DNA from: Stomoxys calcitrans
Lineage: Eukaryota > Arthropoda > Insecta > Diptera > Muscidae
Assembly (NCBI RefSeq): GCF_963082655.1
Contig: NC_081552.1
Location: 57,888,561-57,952,560, forward strand
DNA: 64,000 nucleotides
Direction of reading: 5' to 3'
Part shown: one piece after another, positions 22,507 through 33,340 of the stretch
How the letters are laid out: the number at the start of each line of letters is the position of its first letter
Position numbering within the stretch: position 1 is the stretch's first letter
Translations under genes and position numbers: made by a program
Notes under the pieces: model-generated
Told to the model about the DNA's origin: nothing
Database searches by the model: none
The model's input: only the letters and a program-made list of their open reading frames with translations

Positions 22507-24549
22507 TTATTTGATTTTATTCTCTACCAAATAATCTAAGGTATCAAAATTTAAAAGCTCTTTAATTTGAATGGCATCGGGATCGTCCTTATCTATATCG
22601 TCACATATTTTTGGTAGCCATTTAGTTCTGATGCTGTATAGTACCGGATCAGACGATAACAATAAATATTGAAGTAAATCATAATTTTGGTTAAATTTGG
22701 TGCTCTTTCGGGTATTGAAAAGCCGGAACTGTTTAACATCTCTATTACGGGATTCCTGAGCTTCTTCTGTAAGTTCTCCTAACGGAAGTATGTTGTATTC
22801 CACAATTTCCTTGCCATGATGTAAGACTTTATGTACTGTCGGTGTTAAAGCTTTCCACGAATATAAATCAGATAAAATGTTTTTTGTGTCATTACTATAA
22901 GCTTCAAATTTGGTTGAATTTATCATCTTTTTGCTATTGATTACAGCCAAAATCACTTTGAATCGTCTTAGCAAGTGTTCATCAAGACCGGTTATTTTAG
23001 ATGTCGATACGGGGTCCTCAAAAAACCGCCTTGCCGAGTTGCCATCATTTGTGCTTCCGTATCCGTAAAGAGGTTTATCTATTATAAGTCCCTTTTGTTT
23101 AAACTCCAACTGGATTCGATTCTTCTCTTCCTGCCTCATTTTGTGAAGATCTTGGTTGTTTCTAGCAGAGACATCGCGGTTTCCAGGGCTAGTCCGATAT
23201 TTAAGGTCATACGATAAATGCAAACAATACTCCATGAATCGAATTCTACAGTGCAGGGGCGAAATACCGAAATTGAGCGCATTTTCGTTTACTAAATTTT
23301 CATCAGACTTGTCCTCGAATTGCCCATTCTTCTTGCCACAAATATTGCATCTCCAATTGGACATAACGCCAGTTAATGCGTTTGCCACCTTTCCATCGAT
23401 CATAGTGAGTTGTAGTTGAAACGAAACTTTTATATTTCTTCCCAATTGGTTTATAACAATCATGGGTAATGCAGCAATTTCTTCCTTTATTTCGTTCACC
23501 AAAGATCGTGTTGTGTTCCGGTCTTCCTTTGTATACTCAAACCGAATTGGGCGACATAAATATTTTGACCCAGGTGTTCTATTTATCCATATATCTTGAA
23601 ATGCATTTTCTTTCGATGATGAAGATTGGTCCTTGTACAATCTCATTCTCAATGGTACTAATGATGCCATGAAAATTGATGCGAAGTTGGTATCTATTTC
23701 TGTTTGTTGCTTATATTCGGAAAATCCAGATGATCCATCACAACCCCATTTGCTGATCAAAACCACTTCGGAATTATTACATGTGTTCAACTGTTCTTCA
23801 GTAAAATTAGAAATAATTCTAACAGCTGTATTTTCAACAAGATCAGCAAGTTTCACTCTTGCTTTTAATTCGTCCACGTATATATTTGATGGCACCATTT
23901 TCGTCCTGGTGTTGTACAATTTATGTTTTGAGGGTAAACAACCCCATCCTTTTTCACGAAGAGCCTTCCTCATTGTTGAGTATTTGTTTCTTGAGAGGCC
24001 TAGGTTCAAAATCAGGGCCAGTGCATCTTCCTCCGTGAATTCTGTAGTCGATTTTGGAGTTGGAATACTTTCTACCATTCTCTTTACCCTTTTCGGAGAT
24101 GCTAATGGTAAAACATCGACAATTCGTCCAACATTTTTTGGTTGTGTTTTTAACAATGCTGTTTTGAACGTATCTTTTATTAAATTTGGCGGATGTGCCG
24201 CCAATAGTTCCTCTTGTTTTTTCTTTTTGGTTTTCTCCGTAACTTCGTCGTATGCTTTGCTAGGCCGGCCGGGAATCAGCGGTTTAATTTCAATAAGTAG
24301 ATCCGATTTCAGCCACTTCTCATACATTTTGAAAAACTTGATTTTTGCGAATGAACATTCTGGCAACCTTCTCTCAAATGATTTGTAGAATTTTTCAAGT
24401 TTGTCTAAAGCGTCTTTATTTAGCCTTATTCCATATATGTGGTCCAAAGTGTAAACAAGTTCCTTAAATGACTCCGTGTATGATTTGGAATCATTTTTGA
24501 TGTCCCATACAATTTTCGAAAGAGTGGAATACTTCAGTATGACTTCCAT
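22507..24549 (-). CDS. Transib transposase (RAG1-related), intact, 680 aa
   Basis: Cuts and rejoins DNA at the ends of its own element in the nucleus; relatives gave rise to RAG1. The ORF is uninterrupted from ATG at 24549 to TAA at 22507. D271 in KWGCDGSSGFSE matches RAG1 D600 (CDGMGDVSE). D385 in TMIDGKVANALTG matches RAG1 D708. E599 in EEAQESRNRDVKQFR matches RAG1 E962 (EGNESGNKLFRRFR). A zinc site like RAG1 C727/C730/H937/H942 is present as C401, C404 (CNIC), H573 and H578 (HKVLHH). An AT-hook-like GRPSK lies at 94-98. The spacing D271-D385 (114) is close to RAG1 (108). Length is normal for the family. The gene lies between the two long inverted repeats; an AATAAA overlaps the end of the frame. 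Base use is similar to its surroundings. Confidence 0.93.
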   Translation of the reverse strand: MEVILKYSTLSKIVWDIKNDSKSYTESFKELVYTLDHIYGIRLNKDALDKLEKFYKSFERRLPECSFAKIKFFKMYEKWLKSDLLIEIKPLIPGRPSKAYDEVTEKTKKKKQEELLAAHPPNLIKDTFKTALLKTQPKNVGRIVDVLPLASPKRVKRMVESIPTPKSTTEFTEEDALALILNLGLSRNKYSTMRKALREKGWGCLPSKHKLYNTRTKMVPSNIYVDELKARVKLADLVENTAVRIISNFTEEQLNTCNNSEVVLISKWGCDGSSGFSEYKQQTEIDTNFASIFMASLVPLRMRLYKDQSSSSKENAFQDIWINRTPGSKYLCRPIRFEYTKEDRNTTRSLVNEIKEEIAALPMIVINQLGRNIKVSFQLQLTMIDGKVANALTGVMSNWRCNICGKKNGQFEDKSDENLVNENALNFGISPLHCRIRFMEYCLHLSYDLKYRTSPGNRDVSARNNQDLHKMRQEEKNRIQLEFKQKGLIIDKPLYGYGSTNDGNSARRFFEDPVSTSKITGLDEHLLRRFKVILAVINSKKMINSTKFEAYSNDTKNILSDLYSWKALTPTVHKVLHHGKEIVEYNILPLGELTEEAQESRNRDVKQFRLFNTRKSTKFNQNYDLLQYLLLSSDPVLYSIRTKWLPKICDDIDKDDPDAIQIKELLNFDTLDYLVENKIK

Positions 24550-24945
24550 AACTTATAAATGTCCTTTACGCCTCTACAAAATATAATGAAGAAAATTTGG
24601 ATTTTGTTCAAATATTTATGCAATATATTCACAATTAATGACCCATTTCAGGTATCAGACGCAATCGTAAAAAGGGGTCCAAAGTGCCTCTTTTTACTTA
24701 CTCTTCTATAATTATTTACCTGGACTCGAATTTGGTTAAAAAAAATGACAATGAATTTTTTATGGGTAGGTTTTTTCACATTCATTGATACGGTGGATTT
24801 CCTGGGAATTCGACATAGCGAAACAGGTAACATTTGTCTGCATCAAATCTTAACACAAATATATATATATATGCAGGTATATTTCTAGGTTACTTTTTAT
24901 TCAAAAATCATCAGCTTACATTAAAAATAGATGTAGGTACTATAC
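24550..24945. other. Transib 5' leader of the transposase gene
   Basis: About 396 bp between the transposase start and the right inverted repeat. It is AT-rich with a TATATATATATG stretch near 24865. No further exon is convincing: the 61-codon minus frame at 24648-24833 shows no family motif. Promoter activity could lie here or inside the right repeat. Confidence 0.5.
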
Positions 24946-26376
24946 AAACGCTCGCCGATGCGAAGTGTTTTCGCTCTAAAACACATATTTTTATTCCAAT
25001 TTTTTTAAACTTTGGCAGGAGACCTTTTTTTATTCTAACACATTTGTATTGTAAACCCTGGGCAAATCTATCAATGTTTTAGTGTAGGCCCCATATAAGG
25101 TTCCATTTCACAAATAGACATTTTTATATAGAGTTTAATGAAGTGTAAATGAATTTTAGAGTAGATAGAATCCGAGTTGAGAAATGTTTTATACATTGTT
25201 GGAAAGGTATGAAAATTTCCTTTACGATAAGGTATGTTGCGTAAATATGGCTATAGTGTGTCATGTGCAATTAGGACAACAAAAACAAAATTTGGGAAAT
25301 TCGACTTTTTTGAAAAATTGACTTTTTTATTGCCGGTTCCATAAAATGGAATAGAATAGAGATATTTCCATGATTCTTTTTGTGTTTTGTAGAAGAAGTG
25401 TTACCAAATAAAAGTTTATTTAACATCTTTGCAATAAAATGTGACGTAATACTTGTTTTTTAGCAATGAATATAGCACTACTTGAAAATTGACTTTTTTC
25501 AGTATTTTGATCGCTACGATCTCATTTATGGCTAGGATATGGCGAGACATACCTTAAAATGTTGGGAACATTTTAAGCTTTCATTTAAGTTCAAAAAAAG
25601 CGAAAAAATCCCCGTGGAACTTTTTTTCCAGTGAGAAACTTTTGAAGTTTAGTAAAAAAATTGGCCATTTTGGTCTTAAGATAACGGTGTTGTTTGATAT
25701 CGAAATTAGCCAAATTAGCACTTAAAACTTTTCTTAATACCTCGACTTTGTGAAAATGGAAAGAAATGATAATGCTTTGACGGCCAAAGTTTGCGAAAAC
25801 TTAAAGGAAATGGGAGTATCTTTTTTGAAAAATTTTGCAATTTTTTGACAAAAAAAATATTTTTCATATTGAAAACGATGCCATTTTTAAACCGCCAAAG
25901 ATATTCACGTGATTCCTTTTGTATTTTATGCACACATATGCTGGCATAATTTGTGTGAAGTATGAAGTTTATAGCTTTAAAATTGACGGAGTTATTTAAA
26001 AAACACTGAAAAAAACCAAGGCCAAATTTTCATATTTTAAAATTAAACAATTCATAACTCCTTAACAGTACACGATGGCATGGTACTTTATGCATAAGTT
26101 TTTTAGATCTTGTCAAGCTCTTTCTCTAGAGTCCTAAATCATGTAAATCGGTTGAGTAGATCAAAAGTTATGGCCCCCAGAAGCTTGGAGAAGTCAAAAG
26201 TGGTCAACTTTGACACCCTGTAGCTCACCCTGTATTAAAGATATGGACCAACAACAGCACTTTTCTGAAAGCCTATGTCCTCCTCTACAAATGTCTAGAA
26301 CATTTTGTATGGCTAAAATCAACAGATAAAAAGTTGTAGACTTATTTCCAATTTTTTTGCCATTTGGCCCACTGTG
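24946..26376 (-). repeat. Transib right terminal inverted repeat
   Basis: Reverse complement of the left repeat, the same 1,431 bp by my count, ending CACTGTG at 26370-26376. Being upstream of the transposase in transcriptional order, it may carry the promoter; its twin then lies downstream. Confidence 0.92.
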
Positions 26377-26381
26377 CACCG
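26377..26381 (+). repeat. Transib target-site duplication, right (CACCG)
   Basis: CACCG follows CACTGTG and matches the left flank. The host sequence then continues GTTTTATAAAACCC as in the empty site. Confidence 0.93.
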
Positions 26382-26458
26382 TTTTATAAAACCCAATAAC
26401 GACTTCGCCTTCTGCCTTCTACCATCCAAAATAATACCAAGAACAATATCAAAAACAA
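26382..26458 (-). pseudogene. Non-LTR reverse transcriptase remnant, copy A, right part
   Basis: The minus frame reads DIVLGIILDGRRQKAKSLLG and then FIKRW, completing the RT segment cut by Transib at 21027. It matches the L-ILD-----KA-SLLGFIKRWS block before the RT thumb. On its right it is cut by a HINE-A2 at 26459. Confidence 0.7.
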
Positions 26459-27815
26459 AACAAGTAAAATCGTGCTAAGTTCGGCCGGGCCGAATCTTAT
26501 ATACCCTCCACCATGGATCGCATTTGTCGAGTTGTTTTCCCGGAATCTCTTCTTAGGCAAAAAAGGATATAAGGATAGAGTTGCTCTGCTATTAAAATGA
26601 TATCAAGATATGGTCCGGTTCGGACCACAATTAAATTATGTGTTGGAGACCTGTGTAAAATTTCAGCCAATTCGTATAAGAATTGCGCCCATTGGGGCTC
26701 ACGTAGTAAAATAGAGAGAACGATTTATATGGGATCTGTATCGGGCTATAGACCGATTCAGACCATAATAAACACGTTTGTTGATGGTCATGAGAGGATC
26801 CGTCGTACAAAATTTCAGGCATATCGGATAATAATTGCGACCTCTAGGGGTCAAGAAGTCAAGATCCCAGATCGGTTTATATGGCAGCTATATCAGGTTA
26901 TGAACCGATTTGAACCTTATTTAACACAGTTGTTGAAAGTAAAAATAAAATACGTCATGCAAAATTTCATTCAAATCGGATAAGAATTGTGCCCTCTAGA
27001 GGCTCAAGAAGTCAAGACCCAAGATCGGTTTATATGGCAGCTATATCAGGTTATAGGCGGATTCGAACCATACTTGGCACACTTGTTGGGTATCATAACA
27101 AAACACGTCTAGCGAAATTCCATTCCAATCAGATAAGAATTGCGCCCTCTAGAGGCTCAAGAAGTCAAGACCCAAGATCGGTTTTTATGGCAGCTTTATC
27201 AGGTTAAAAACCGATTTGAACCATTCTTGGCACAGTTGTTGGATATAACAACAAAACACGTCGTGCAAAATTTCATTCCAATCTGATAAGAATTGCGCAC
27301 TCTAGAGGCTTGAGAAATCAAGACCCAAGATCGATTTATACGGCAGCTATATCAGGTTATAAACCGATTTGAACCATTCTTGGCACAGTTGTTGGATATC
27401 ATAACAAAACACGTCGAGCAAAATTTCAATCCAAGCGGATAAGAATTGCGCACTCTAGAGGCTCAAGAAGTCAAGACCCAAGATCGGTTTATATGGCAGC
27501 TATATCAAAACATGAACCGATATGGCCCATTTACAATACCAACCGACCTACACTAATAAGAAGTATTTGTGCAAAATTTCAAGAGGCTAGCTTTACTTCT
27601 TCGGAAGTTAGCGTGCTTTCGACAGACAGACGGACGGAGGGACGGACGGACGCACGGACGGACGGACGGACAGACGGACGGACATGGCTAGATCGACATA
27701 AAATTTCATAACTATCAAGAATATATATACTTTATGGGGTCTCAGACGAATATTTCTAGTAGTTCGAGTCAGAATGACGAAATTAGTATACCCCCATCTT
27801 ATGGTGGAGGGTATA
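26459..27815 (+). mobile_element. HINE-A2 element, full length (copy A)
   Basis: 5' end AACAAGTAAAATCGTGC, A2-type first unit (GAACGATTTATATGGGATCT), about five array units, a microsatellite with unusual GACGGAGG and GACGCACG variants (27624-27680), core and 3' hairpin. It splits the RT remnant. It is present in both block copies (33805-35162), so it is older than the duplication. Confidence 0.87.
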
Positions 27816-28230
27816 ATAATACCAACAAAATAATGAACATTATACAATTTATAAGAACCCATATAGTGGTCAACTGGAACAGGTCTAGCCCTGAAAAGAG
27901 GCAATTCTTGTACTTCTTAAGATTAAGCACAATACCATTAAAAATGTAGCAGTATTCCAGATCGTTCTGCTAGCACAGTCACCGATCCGGAGAATCCAAA
28001 TTAGAAAACAGTTTCACCTCCTCTGCGAACATTAAAATCTTTGAAGACAGAATAACTGATGGAAAATCATTCAAGTAAAGCACGAGTAGCGAGGGACCTA
28101 AATGGCTGCCTCCTCTGCGAATATTAAAATCTTGGAAGACTGAATAACTGATGGAAGATCATTCAAGTAAAGAACGAGCAGCGAGGGACCTAAATGTCTG
28201 CCATTAGACTCACTTGGACATTTTTATCCA
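27816..28230 (-). pseudogene. Non-LTR reverse transcriptase palm remnant with internal duplication, copy A
   Basis: Minus frames read GRHLGPSLLVLYLNDLPSV, then KILIFAEE, and downstream FRARPVPVDHYMGSYKLYNV. This is the RT palm (HLGPLLF-LFINDLP--I then ILMFADDVKLF) with the catalytic YADD/FADD changed to FAEE. It continues into the thumb piece left of the HINE-A2. A 92-bp tandem duplication covers the catalytic segment. Confidence 0.75.
28017..28200. repeat. Two-copy 92-bp tandem duplication inside the RT palm (copy A)
   Basis: CCTCCTCTGCGAA recurs at 28017 and 28109 with matching sequence up to GAGGGACCTAAATG, at roughly 90 percent identity by eye. The same duplication is present in copy B (35363 and 35455), so it predates the block duplication. 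Confidence 0.85.
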
Positions 28231-29100
28231 TTGTGATGACACAGGTCCATCTCCATAGGAACATGAGATGGAAGATGCATTTTAGTTCCTACCGTTGAAA
28301 CATCCAGATCGCTCTAAAAAGCCCAACTACTTCCGAATGTTCACATCCGCTAAATCAGACAAATTCTCACAGAAATGAGAACCCAAAATGGAACTCCTTC
28401 TGACTGCATGTACGAGACACACAAACATTCAGTAGATGTTCTATAGTATCTTCCTCATCGACCTCCTCACAGCTACCGAAAATATAGTTTACTGGCAACC
28501 TTCAGTCTGCCAGCATGTTTTTCGATCAAACAGTGATCTGTCGTGACTGACACAAAGATTGAGACGTCTGTTCTCACCAGCGACAGCAAAGCCGTGGACC
28601 TCTTCGGGTCTAGATTGGGTCACATTATTTTTGGAATGTTCATAGCCCCACTTTGCGACCATCTATGACTCATTGCAAAAGGCGTAGAAAGGCCTGTGGG
28701 GGTAGGCCATGCATCCCTCCCACAGAATTTTAAAAATTTCATTGTTTTCAGCAAAATTTTCTAATTTTGTTGCTATTCAAAGTGTGTAAGGTAGTTCCTG
28801 GTCTCGCAAGCTCATCTGCTCTACAATTCAGTTACACCCAGAACAGGTGAACTGAACAGGCTGTCTGAAAAGATACGTATGGCAATCGTTATTATAACAT
28901 TATGTCTCAGCCATTCCACCACTTTATTAATTGCAAGGATCTCCGATTGATACACAATAAAGTGGCTGGGTAATATTCACGATATGACCAGTCCTGTTCA
29001 TCAAAGTACACCCCAAAGCCCACCTGGTCGTCTAGTTTGGTTCCATCCGTGTAGAAGTCTATGTTACTTATTTTGTTATAGTTCCAATCGGTAATTAGCG
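28231..29100 (-). pseudogene. I/R1-type retrotransposon 3' part: RNase H and C-terminal Cys motif, copy A
   Basis: Minus frames read FYTDGTKLDDQVGFGVYFDE (RNase H start with its catalytic Asp) and then LQLIKWWNG. Further on come ADELARPGT, GSCEEVDEEDTIEHLLNVC and VVGLFRAIWMFQ, the C-terminal tail seen in RNase H-bearing non-LTR elements. Several stops and frameshifts are present. RNase H lies upstream of the RT palm in this orientation, the reverse of the normal order, so this piece belongs to a different insertion from the RT at 27816-28230. Confidence 0.78.
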
Positions 29101-29363
29101 ATCCGATTCGGCTGAAATTTTACATGTAGTGTTCTGTTAAGACTTCCAACAACTGTGCCAAGTACGGTCCAAATCAGTCTATATTCTTATATAGCTCCCA
29201 TGTAAACCGGTCTCTCAATCTTTTTTTGGTTTGACAAAAGTATGCTATGTAGAATAGGATTATGCCCTTCAACTAAATATATTTTCTATAAATTTTTAGC
29301 AGAATCCATGGTGGTGGGTTTCTAAGATTTGACCCGGCCGAACTTAGCACGCTTTAACTTGTT
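29101..29363 (-). mobile_element. HINE-D 5' fragment (copy A)
   Basis: One array unit, the CCATGGTGGTGGG subterminus and the 5' end with GACCCGGCCGAACTTAGCAC. It differs from HINE-A and HINE-B in the subterminal motif. It borders the RNase H remnant on the left and the LTR block on the right. Confidence 0.65.
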
Positions 29364-29411
29364 TTGGTTTCAAGAAGTCATATCAGGATATCGTTACATA
29401 AAGGGGCCTAT

Positions 29412-29890
29412 TGTAGCGTACTCATGCATTCATGCCAACCAACCAACTATAAACAAAGAGAGTGTCAAATTACACTAAGCAACAGCCAACATGAGCGAAT
29501 GCTCAATCGATAGTTAAGCGTAAGCAGCAATGTGAAAATGCACAACCATGGTGGCCAGCGAACTCTTTTCATTGTCACGCCCGCTAAACACTTTCGCTGA
29601 CTTTGCTACAATTCTTAAACAATCTTCGGGAGAATGTAAAGGCATTGACCTTATAAAGAAATAGACTTCATAAATGCACTAGCTGCATACTTTGTGCAAA
29701 GTGTTGTGTAGTAATAAGTGTATTGAATAGATTAATTTTGGGGAACAATCGAATGACGCCGGCGGAGCCTATCTTTTAGTATAAATTCGATTGCATTTAT
29801 CTAAAAACACACATTCAATAAAGTAATGTAATCAGGCATATATCTGCCTGATTAAACAACTCCCTTTGTGAAGATTTCTTTTTGTTTTCA
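29412..29890 (+). mobile_element. LTR of an LTR retrotransposon (copy A), 479 bp
   Basis: It starts TGTAGCGTACTCATG and ends TTTTTGTTTTCA (TG...CA). A CTTATAAAG box lies near 29650 and AATAAA near 29817. It is followed two bases later by a primer-binding site. A same-length copy is at 38276-38754. Only one LTR is seen per block; the 3' LTR is absent. The superfamily (gypsy or BEL) is not decidable without pol. Confidence 0.75.
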
Positions 29891-29892
29891 TA

Positions 29893-29906
29893 TGGCGATC
29901 CTGCCA
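29893..29906 (+). other. Primer-binding site, tRNA-Arg type
   Basis: TGGCGATCCTGCCA is complementary to the 3' end of an arginine tRNA (acceptor end CAGGATCG plus CCA). It lies two bases after the LTR. The match covers 14 bases and then stops. Confidence 0.6.
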
Positions 29907-30481
29907 ACTTTTCGTATCCAAAATCGCAGTTGATCCTGATTTGCTCCAATGAGTTGTTATCCGCAAAATATTAGAGGATACTGGCAAAACTGTCCGAGCA
30001 GTCCGGTCCAAGCCGAGTACCGTGGATTAAAAATCGGAATACTAAAGGCCGAACCCTTGTGAAAATTTGATAAGATGACCGAGCCAGAGGTTTTGCAACC
30101 TCTGACGGTAGCTGAATATTGGAAGCGGAGAAAAAAAGGCCGTCAAAGTCGATAAAGAACCGGTGGTGCCCGTAGTTCAAACGCCAAAAAGACAAAGACG
30201 ATACAGCTGGCGCCTCAAAAGAGAAAAGGCGATGCTCATTAGATCGGTAAATAGTTCTCCCTCATCAAGCTGGGAAAACGTTTCGGCAAATTGGAAAAAA
30301 ATCGATGAAATCGATTTCCTCCTTAAACAATACTTTGAATCAACCATTAAAATAATCTTCTTTAGTTTGTAAAGAAGTGCAAAAATGTGCACTCTTAGGG
30401 CCAGTAAGCGATTCTCGCTCGTGGCATAATCACAAAAAAAAAAAATATTTAAATAACTACATATAAAACAAAATAAAAACA
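29907..30481 (+). pseudogene. LTR retrotransposon leader and gag-start remnant (copy A)
   Basis: About 575 bp after the primer site. An ATG at 30075 opens MTEPEVLQPLTVAEYWKRRK and stops after about 22 codons. A shifted frame (30163-30372) gives a basic stretch, KRQRRYSWRLKREK. This may be the start of gag with frameshifts; no diagnostic motif is present. It ends in A-rich sequence where a HINE-A begins. Confidence 0.4.
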
Positions 30482-31377
30482 AACAAGTAAAAGCGTGCTA
30501 AGTTCGGCCGGGCCGAATCTTATATACCCTCCACCATGGAGCGCATTTGTCGACTTCTTTTCCCGGCATCTCTTCTTAGGCAAAAAAGGATATTAGAAAA
30601 GAGTTGCTCTGCTATTAAAACGATATCAAGATATGGTCCGGTTCGGACCACAATTAAATTATATGTTGGAGACATGTGTAAAATTTCAGCCAATTCGTAT
30701 AAGAATTGCGCCCATTGGGGCTCACGAAGTAAAATAGAGAGAACGATTTATATGGGATCTGTATCGGGCTATAGACCGATTCAGACCATAATAAACACGT
30801 TTGTTGATGGTCATGAGAGGATCCATCGTACAAAATTGCAGGCATATCGGATAATAATTGCGACCTCTAGGGGTCAAGAAGTCAAGATCCCAGATCGGTT
30901 TATATGGCAGCTATATCAGGTTATGAACCGATTTGAACCTTATTTGACACAGTTGTTGAAAGTAAAAATAAAATACGTCATGCAAAATTTCAGCCAAATC
31001 GGATAGGAATTGCGCCCTCTAGAAGCTCAAGAAGTCAAATCCCCAGATCTGTTTATATGACAGCTATATCAGGTTATGAACCGATTTCAACCATACTTGG
31101 CACAGTTGTTGGATATCATAACGAAATACTTCGTGCAAAAATTCATTCAAATCGGATAAGAATTGTGCCCTCTAGAGGCTCAAGAAGTCAAAACCCAAGA
31201 TCGGTTTATATGGCAGCTATATCAGGTTATGGACCGATTTAAACCATACTTGGCACAGTTATTTGATATCATAACAAAACACATCGTGCAAAATTTCATT
31301 CTGATCGGATAAGAATTGCGCCCTCTAGAGGCTCAAGAAGTCAAGACCCAAGATCGGTTTATATGGCAGCTATATCA
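30482..31377 (+). mobile_element. HINE-A2 element, cut by the assembly gap
   Basis: 5' end (AACAAGTAAAAGCGTGC), A2-type first unit, then array units up to the gap at 31378. The microsatellite core and 3' end are not seen. Confidence 0.85.
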
Positions 31378-31577
31378 NNNNNNNNNNNNNNNNNNNNNNN
31401 NNNNNNNNNNNNNNNNNNNNNNNNNNNNNNNNNNNNNNNNNNNNNNNNNNNNNNNNNNNNNNNNNNNNNNNNNNNNNNNNNNNNNNNNNNNNNNNNNNNN
31501 NNNNNNNNNNNNNNNNNNNNNNNNNNNNNNNNNNNNNNNNNNNNNNNNNNNNNNNNNNNNNNNNNNNNNNNNNNNNN
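31378..31577. other. Assembly gap (200 N)
   Basis: Exactly 200 unresolved bases inside a HINE-A array, between the two block copies. The round size suggests a placeholder, so the true distance is unknown. Confidence 0.98.
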
Positions 31578-31620
31578 ACATAATTAATATACGCCCATCT
31601 TTTGATGGTGGGTATAAAAA
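31578..31620 (+). mobile_element. HINE-B 3' end after the gap
   Basis: TGATGGTGGGTATAAAAA preceded by ACATAATTAATATACGCCC matches 14622-14663. The rest lies in the gap. Confidence 0.75.
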
Positions 31621-31736
31621 TTGCCTTTTATATACAATAGTATAGCACCCGTTTAAAATGATATGTGTTGTAAAAATTTCACTTAAAACCCTAGATGCGT
31701 TTCATCATATCCTCTTTACAAAATTAAAACAAACAA
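31621..31736. other. Non-HINE spacer shared with 14664-14777
   Basis: The same 113-bp spacer as in copy A, here leading straight into HINE-C through an A-rich stretch. This shows the ancestral arrangement without the HINE-A cluster at 14778-19031. Confidence 0.7.
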
Positions 31737-32416
31737 AAAACTAGTAAAAACCTACTAAGTTCGGCCGGGTCGTGTCTTGGGTACCCACCACCTTGGATTC
31801 CGCCAAAAATTTACTTTTATCAATTCAGTTCGTATTTGAATAATTATTTTGGAACAATTAAGGAGGCCTACATCAGTACATAAACCGATTCAGATCATAT
31901 TTGGTACAGATTTTGGAAATATATGTGCCATTTTTTCATCCAAAGTCTTTCTTCCAAATTTCAGATATATCAGGTGAAAATTGTGTCTTCTAGGTGCTCA
32001 AGCAGTCAAATCCGGGGGTCGGTTAATATGTATAATATATTATATAGACTTATTCGGATCATACTAGGTACAGATGTTGAAAGTCGAAACAGAGGCATTT
32101 GTGCCAAATTTCAGCCAAATAGGTTAAGATAGGGCTCAAGACATCAAAACTGGGAATCGGTTTAAATGGGGACTTTATTCAAATCTGACATGGCCCGTTT
32201 GAAATTCGCAATGACCAACATCGATAAGAAGTATCGGTGCAAAATTTCAAATGGATATCTTTATCGTTTTAAACGCTATCGTGAGTTCGACAGACTTACA
32301 TAGATAAATCGAATCAAGAAATGACTCTAAGCCGATCGGTATACTTAACAACGGTATACTTTTTATCATTGCAAACAATTGTAAAAAGTTATAATACCCT
32401 GTACCGCAGGCTATAT
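31737..32416 (+). mobile_element. HINE-C element (copy B)
   Basis: Near-identical to 19032-19713, with scattered single-base differences such as GATTCCGCC for GATTCCGCT. Confidence 0.7.
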
Positions 32417-33340
32417 GAAGCAAACCAATGAAACATTTAGTAATATTCTGAGAATTTATCATGCAATGACTAGTGACATTTTTATTAACTGACAAAATTC
32501 TGTCCCTTTGCATGGTCACCACAGGCACGCTTGCAGAAGTCCAGACTCTGAACTCAATTTTACCCGGTTTTCAAGCATAAATCGGCCGATACTGCTGCAA
32601 TTCGATATTCGTACAAAGTCCATCAATCGTCGCTGGCTTATTGGCATAGACCAGGACTTGTCGCAGTCCCACAGGAAATATTCTAATGACGGCTAATTGC
32701 GCTACTGAGGCGGCCAATCGACTGAATCATTTCGTGAGATAACACGTTCTCTTAACTTAGTTTCCAATAAATTGATAGTGACATTCTCTGTATGGCTTGT
32801 GGAGCTGTGTGGCTTGTAGCATTTGTTGGAACCAAATGTCCTTCAAGTCCATGTCATCAAATTGGACTGAAAAATATTATGTTATCATTGAACGGTAGTG
32901 ATTCCCATTCACAGTAATGTGCCGGTTTTGATCATCCGGAAGAAGTACGGCTCTAAGACGCCGCCTTAAACCGCACGAAACCCTAATTTTTTCGGGATGC
33001 AATGATGACTCATGATGTACGTGTGGATTGCTATTGACGAAGCCAACCAGCCAGAAATGAGCCTTATCGCTGAAGATGATTTTTTGATGAAAACGATGAG
33101 ACCACTGTCTCCGAATTTCTGTTGTAAATTTAAAAAATTTCAACTTGTTTTTGGCTCGTCTATCTTTCCGTCATGGAATGGCAAACCTTACTAAAGAGAA
33201 ATGTCAGAAGAGCGGCACTAAATATGGCGTCGTTTGTTGTCCATGTTGGTCTTCTTTTGTAGCGTCCATGAAAAAAAAAAACCCTGCGCAATTTGTTATA
33301 TGCATCACACAAATAGCGAAGTGGATTGCTTAATTCATAA
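32417..33340 (-). pseudogene. Dead Tc1/mariner-superfamily transposase remnant, copy B
   Basis: Same remnant as 19714-20640. The minus frame reads FHQKIIFSDKAHFWLVGFVN, here keeping Ser before the first Asp, then SSLHPEKIRVSCGL. It runs on to ITVNGNHYRSMIT after a 5-bp deletion relative to copy A. The second and third catalytic regions are destroyed as in copy A. Confidence 0.8.

Larger units (their letters stand above)
21028..26376 (-). mobile_element. Transib DNA transposon, apparently complete, with 1.43-kb inverted repeats
   Basis: The element starts CACAGTGGGCCAAATGGC and ends with the exact reverse complement. It is flanked by CACCG duplications and contains one intact transposase gene on the minus strand. 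The two terminal inverted repeats (21028-22458 and 24946-26376) are each 1,431 bp and almost identical by eye; one difference noticed is GGACAGAGG against GGACATAGG. Most Transib elements have inverted repeats of tens of bases, so these are unusually long. The host locus is a dead non-LTR RT, and the paralogous block lacks the element. Near-identical repeats plus an intact frame suggest a young insertion. Confidence 0.92.

Noticed and set aside
23633..24388. 251-codon frame opposite the Transib transposase
   Set aside because: A shadow of the real gene on the minus strand, with no family motif of its own.
26459..26530. CTCCACCATGGATCGC as a strong Kozak start for a short protein
   Set aside because: This ATG lies in the conserved HINE-A subterminus and recurs in most copies. 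The conserved feature is the inverted match to the 3' end, and the frame is not maintained between copies.
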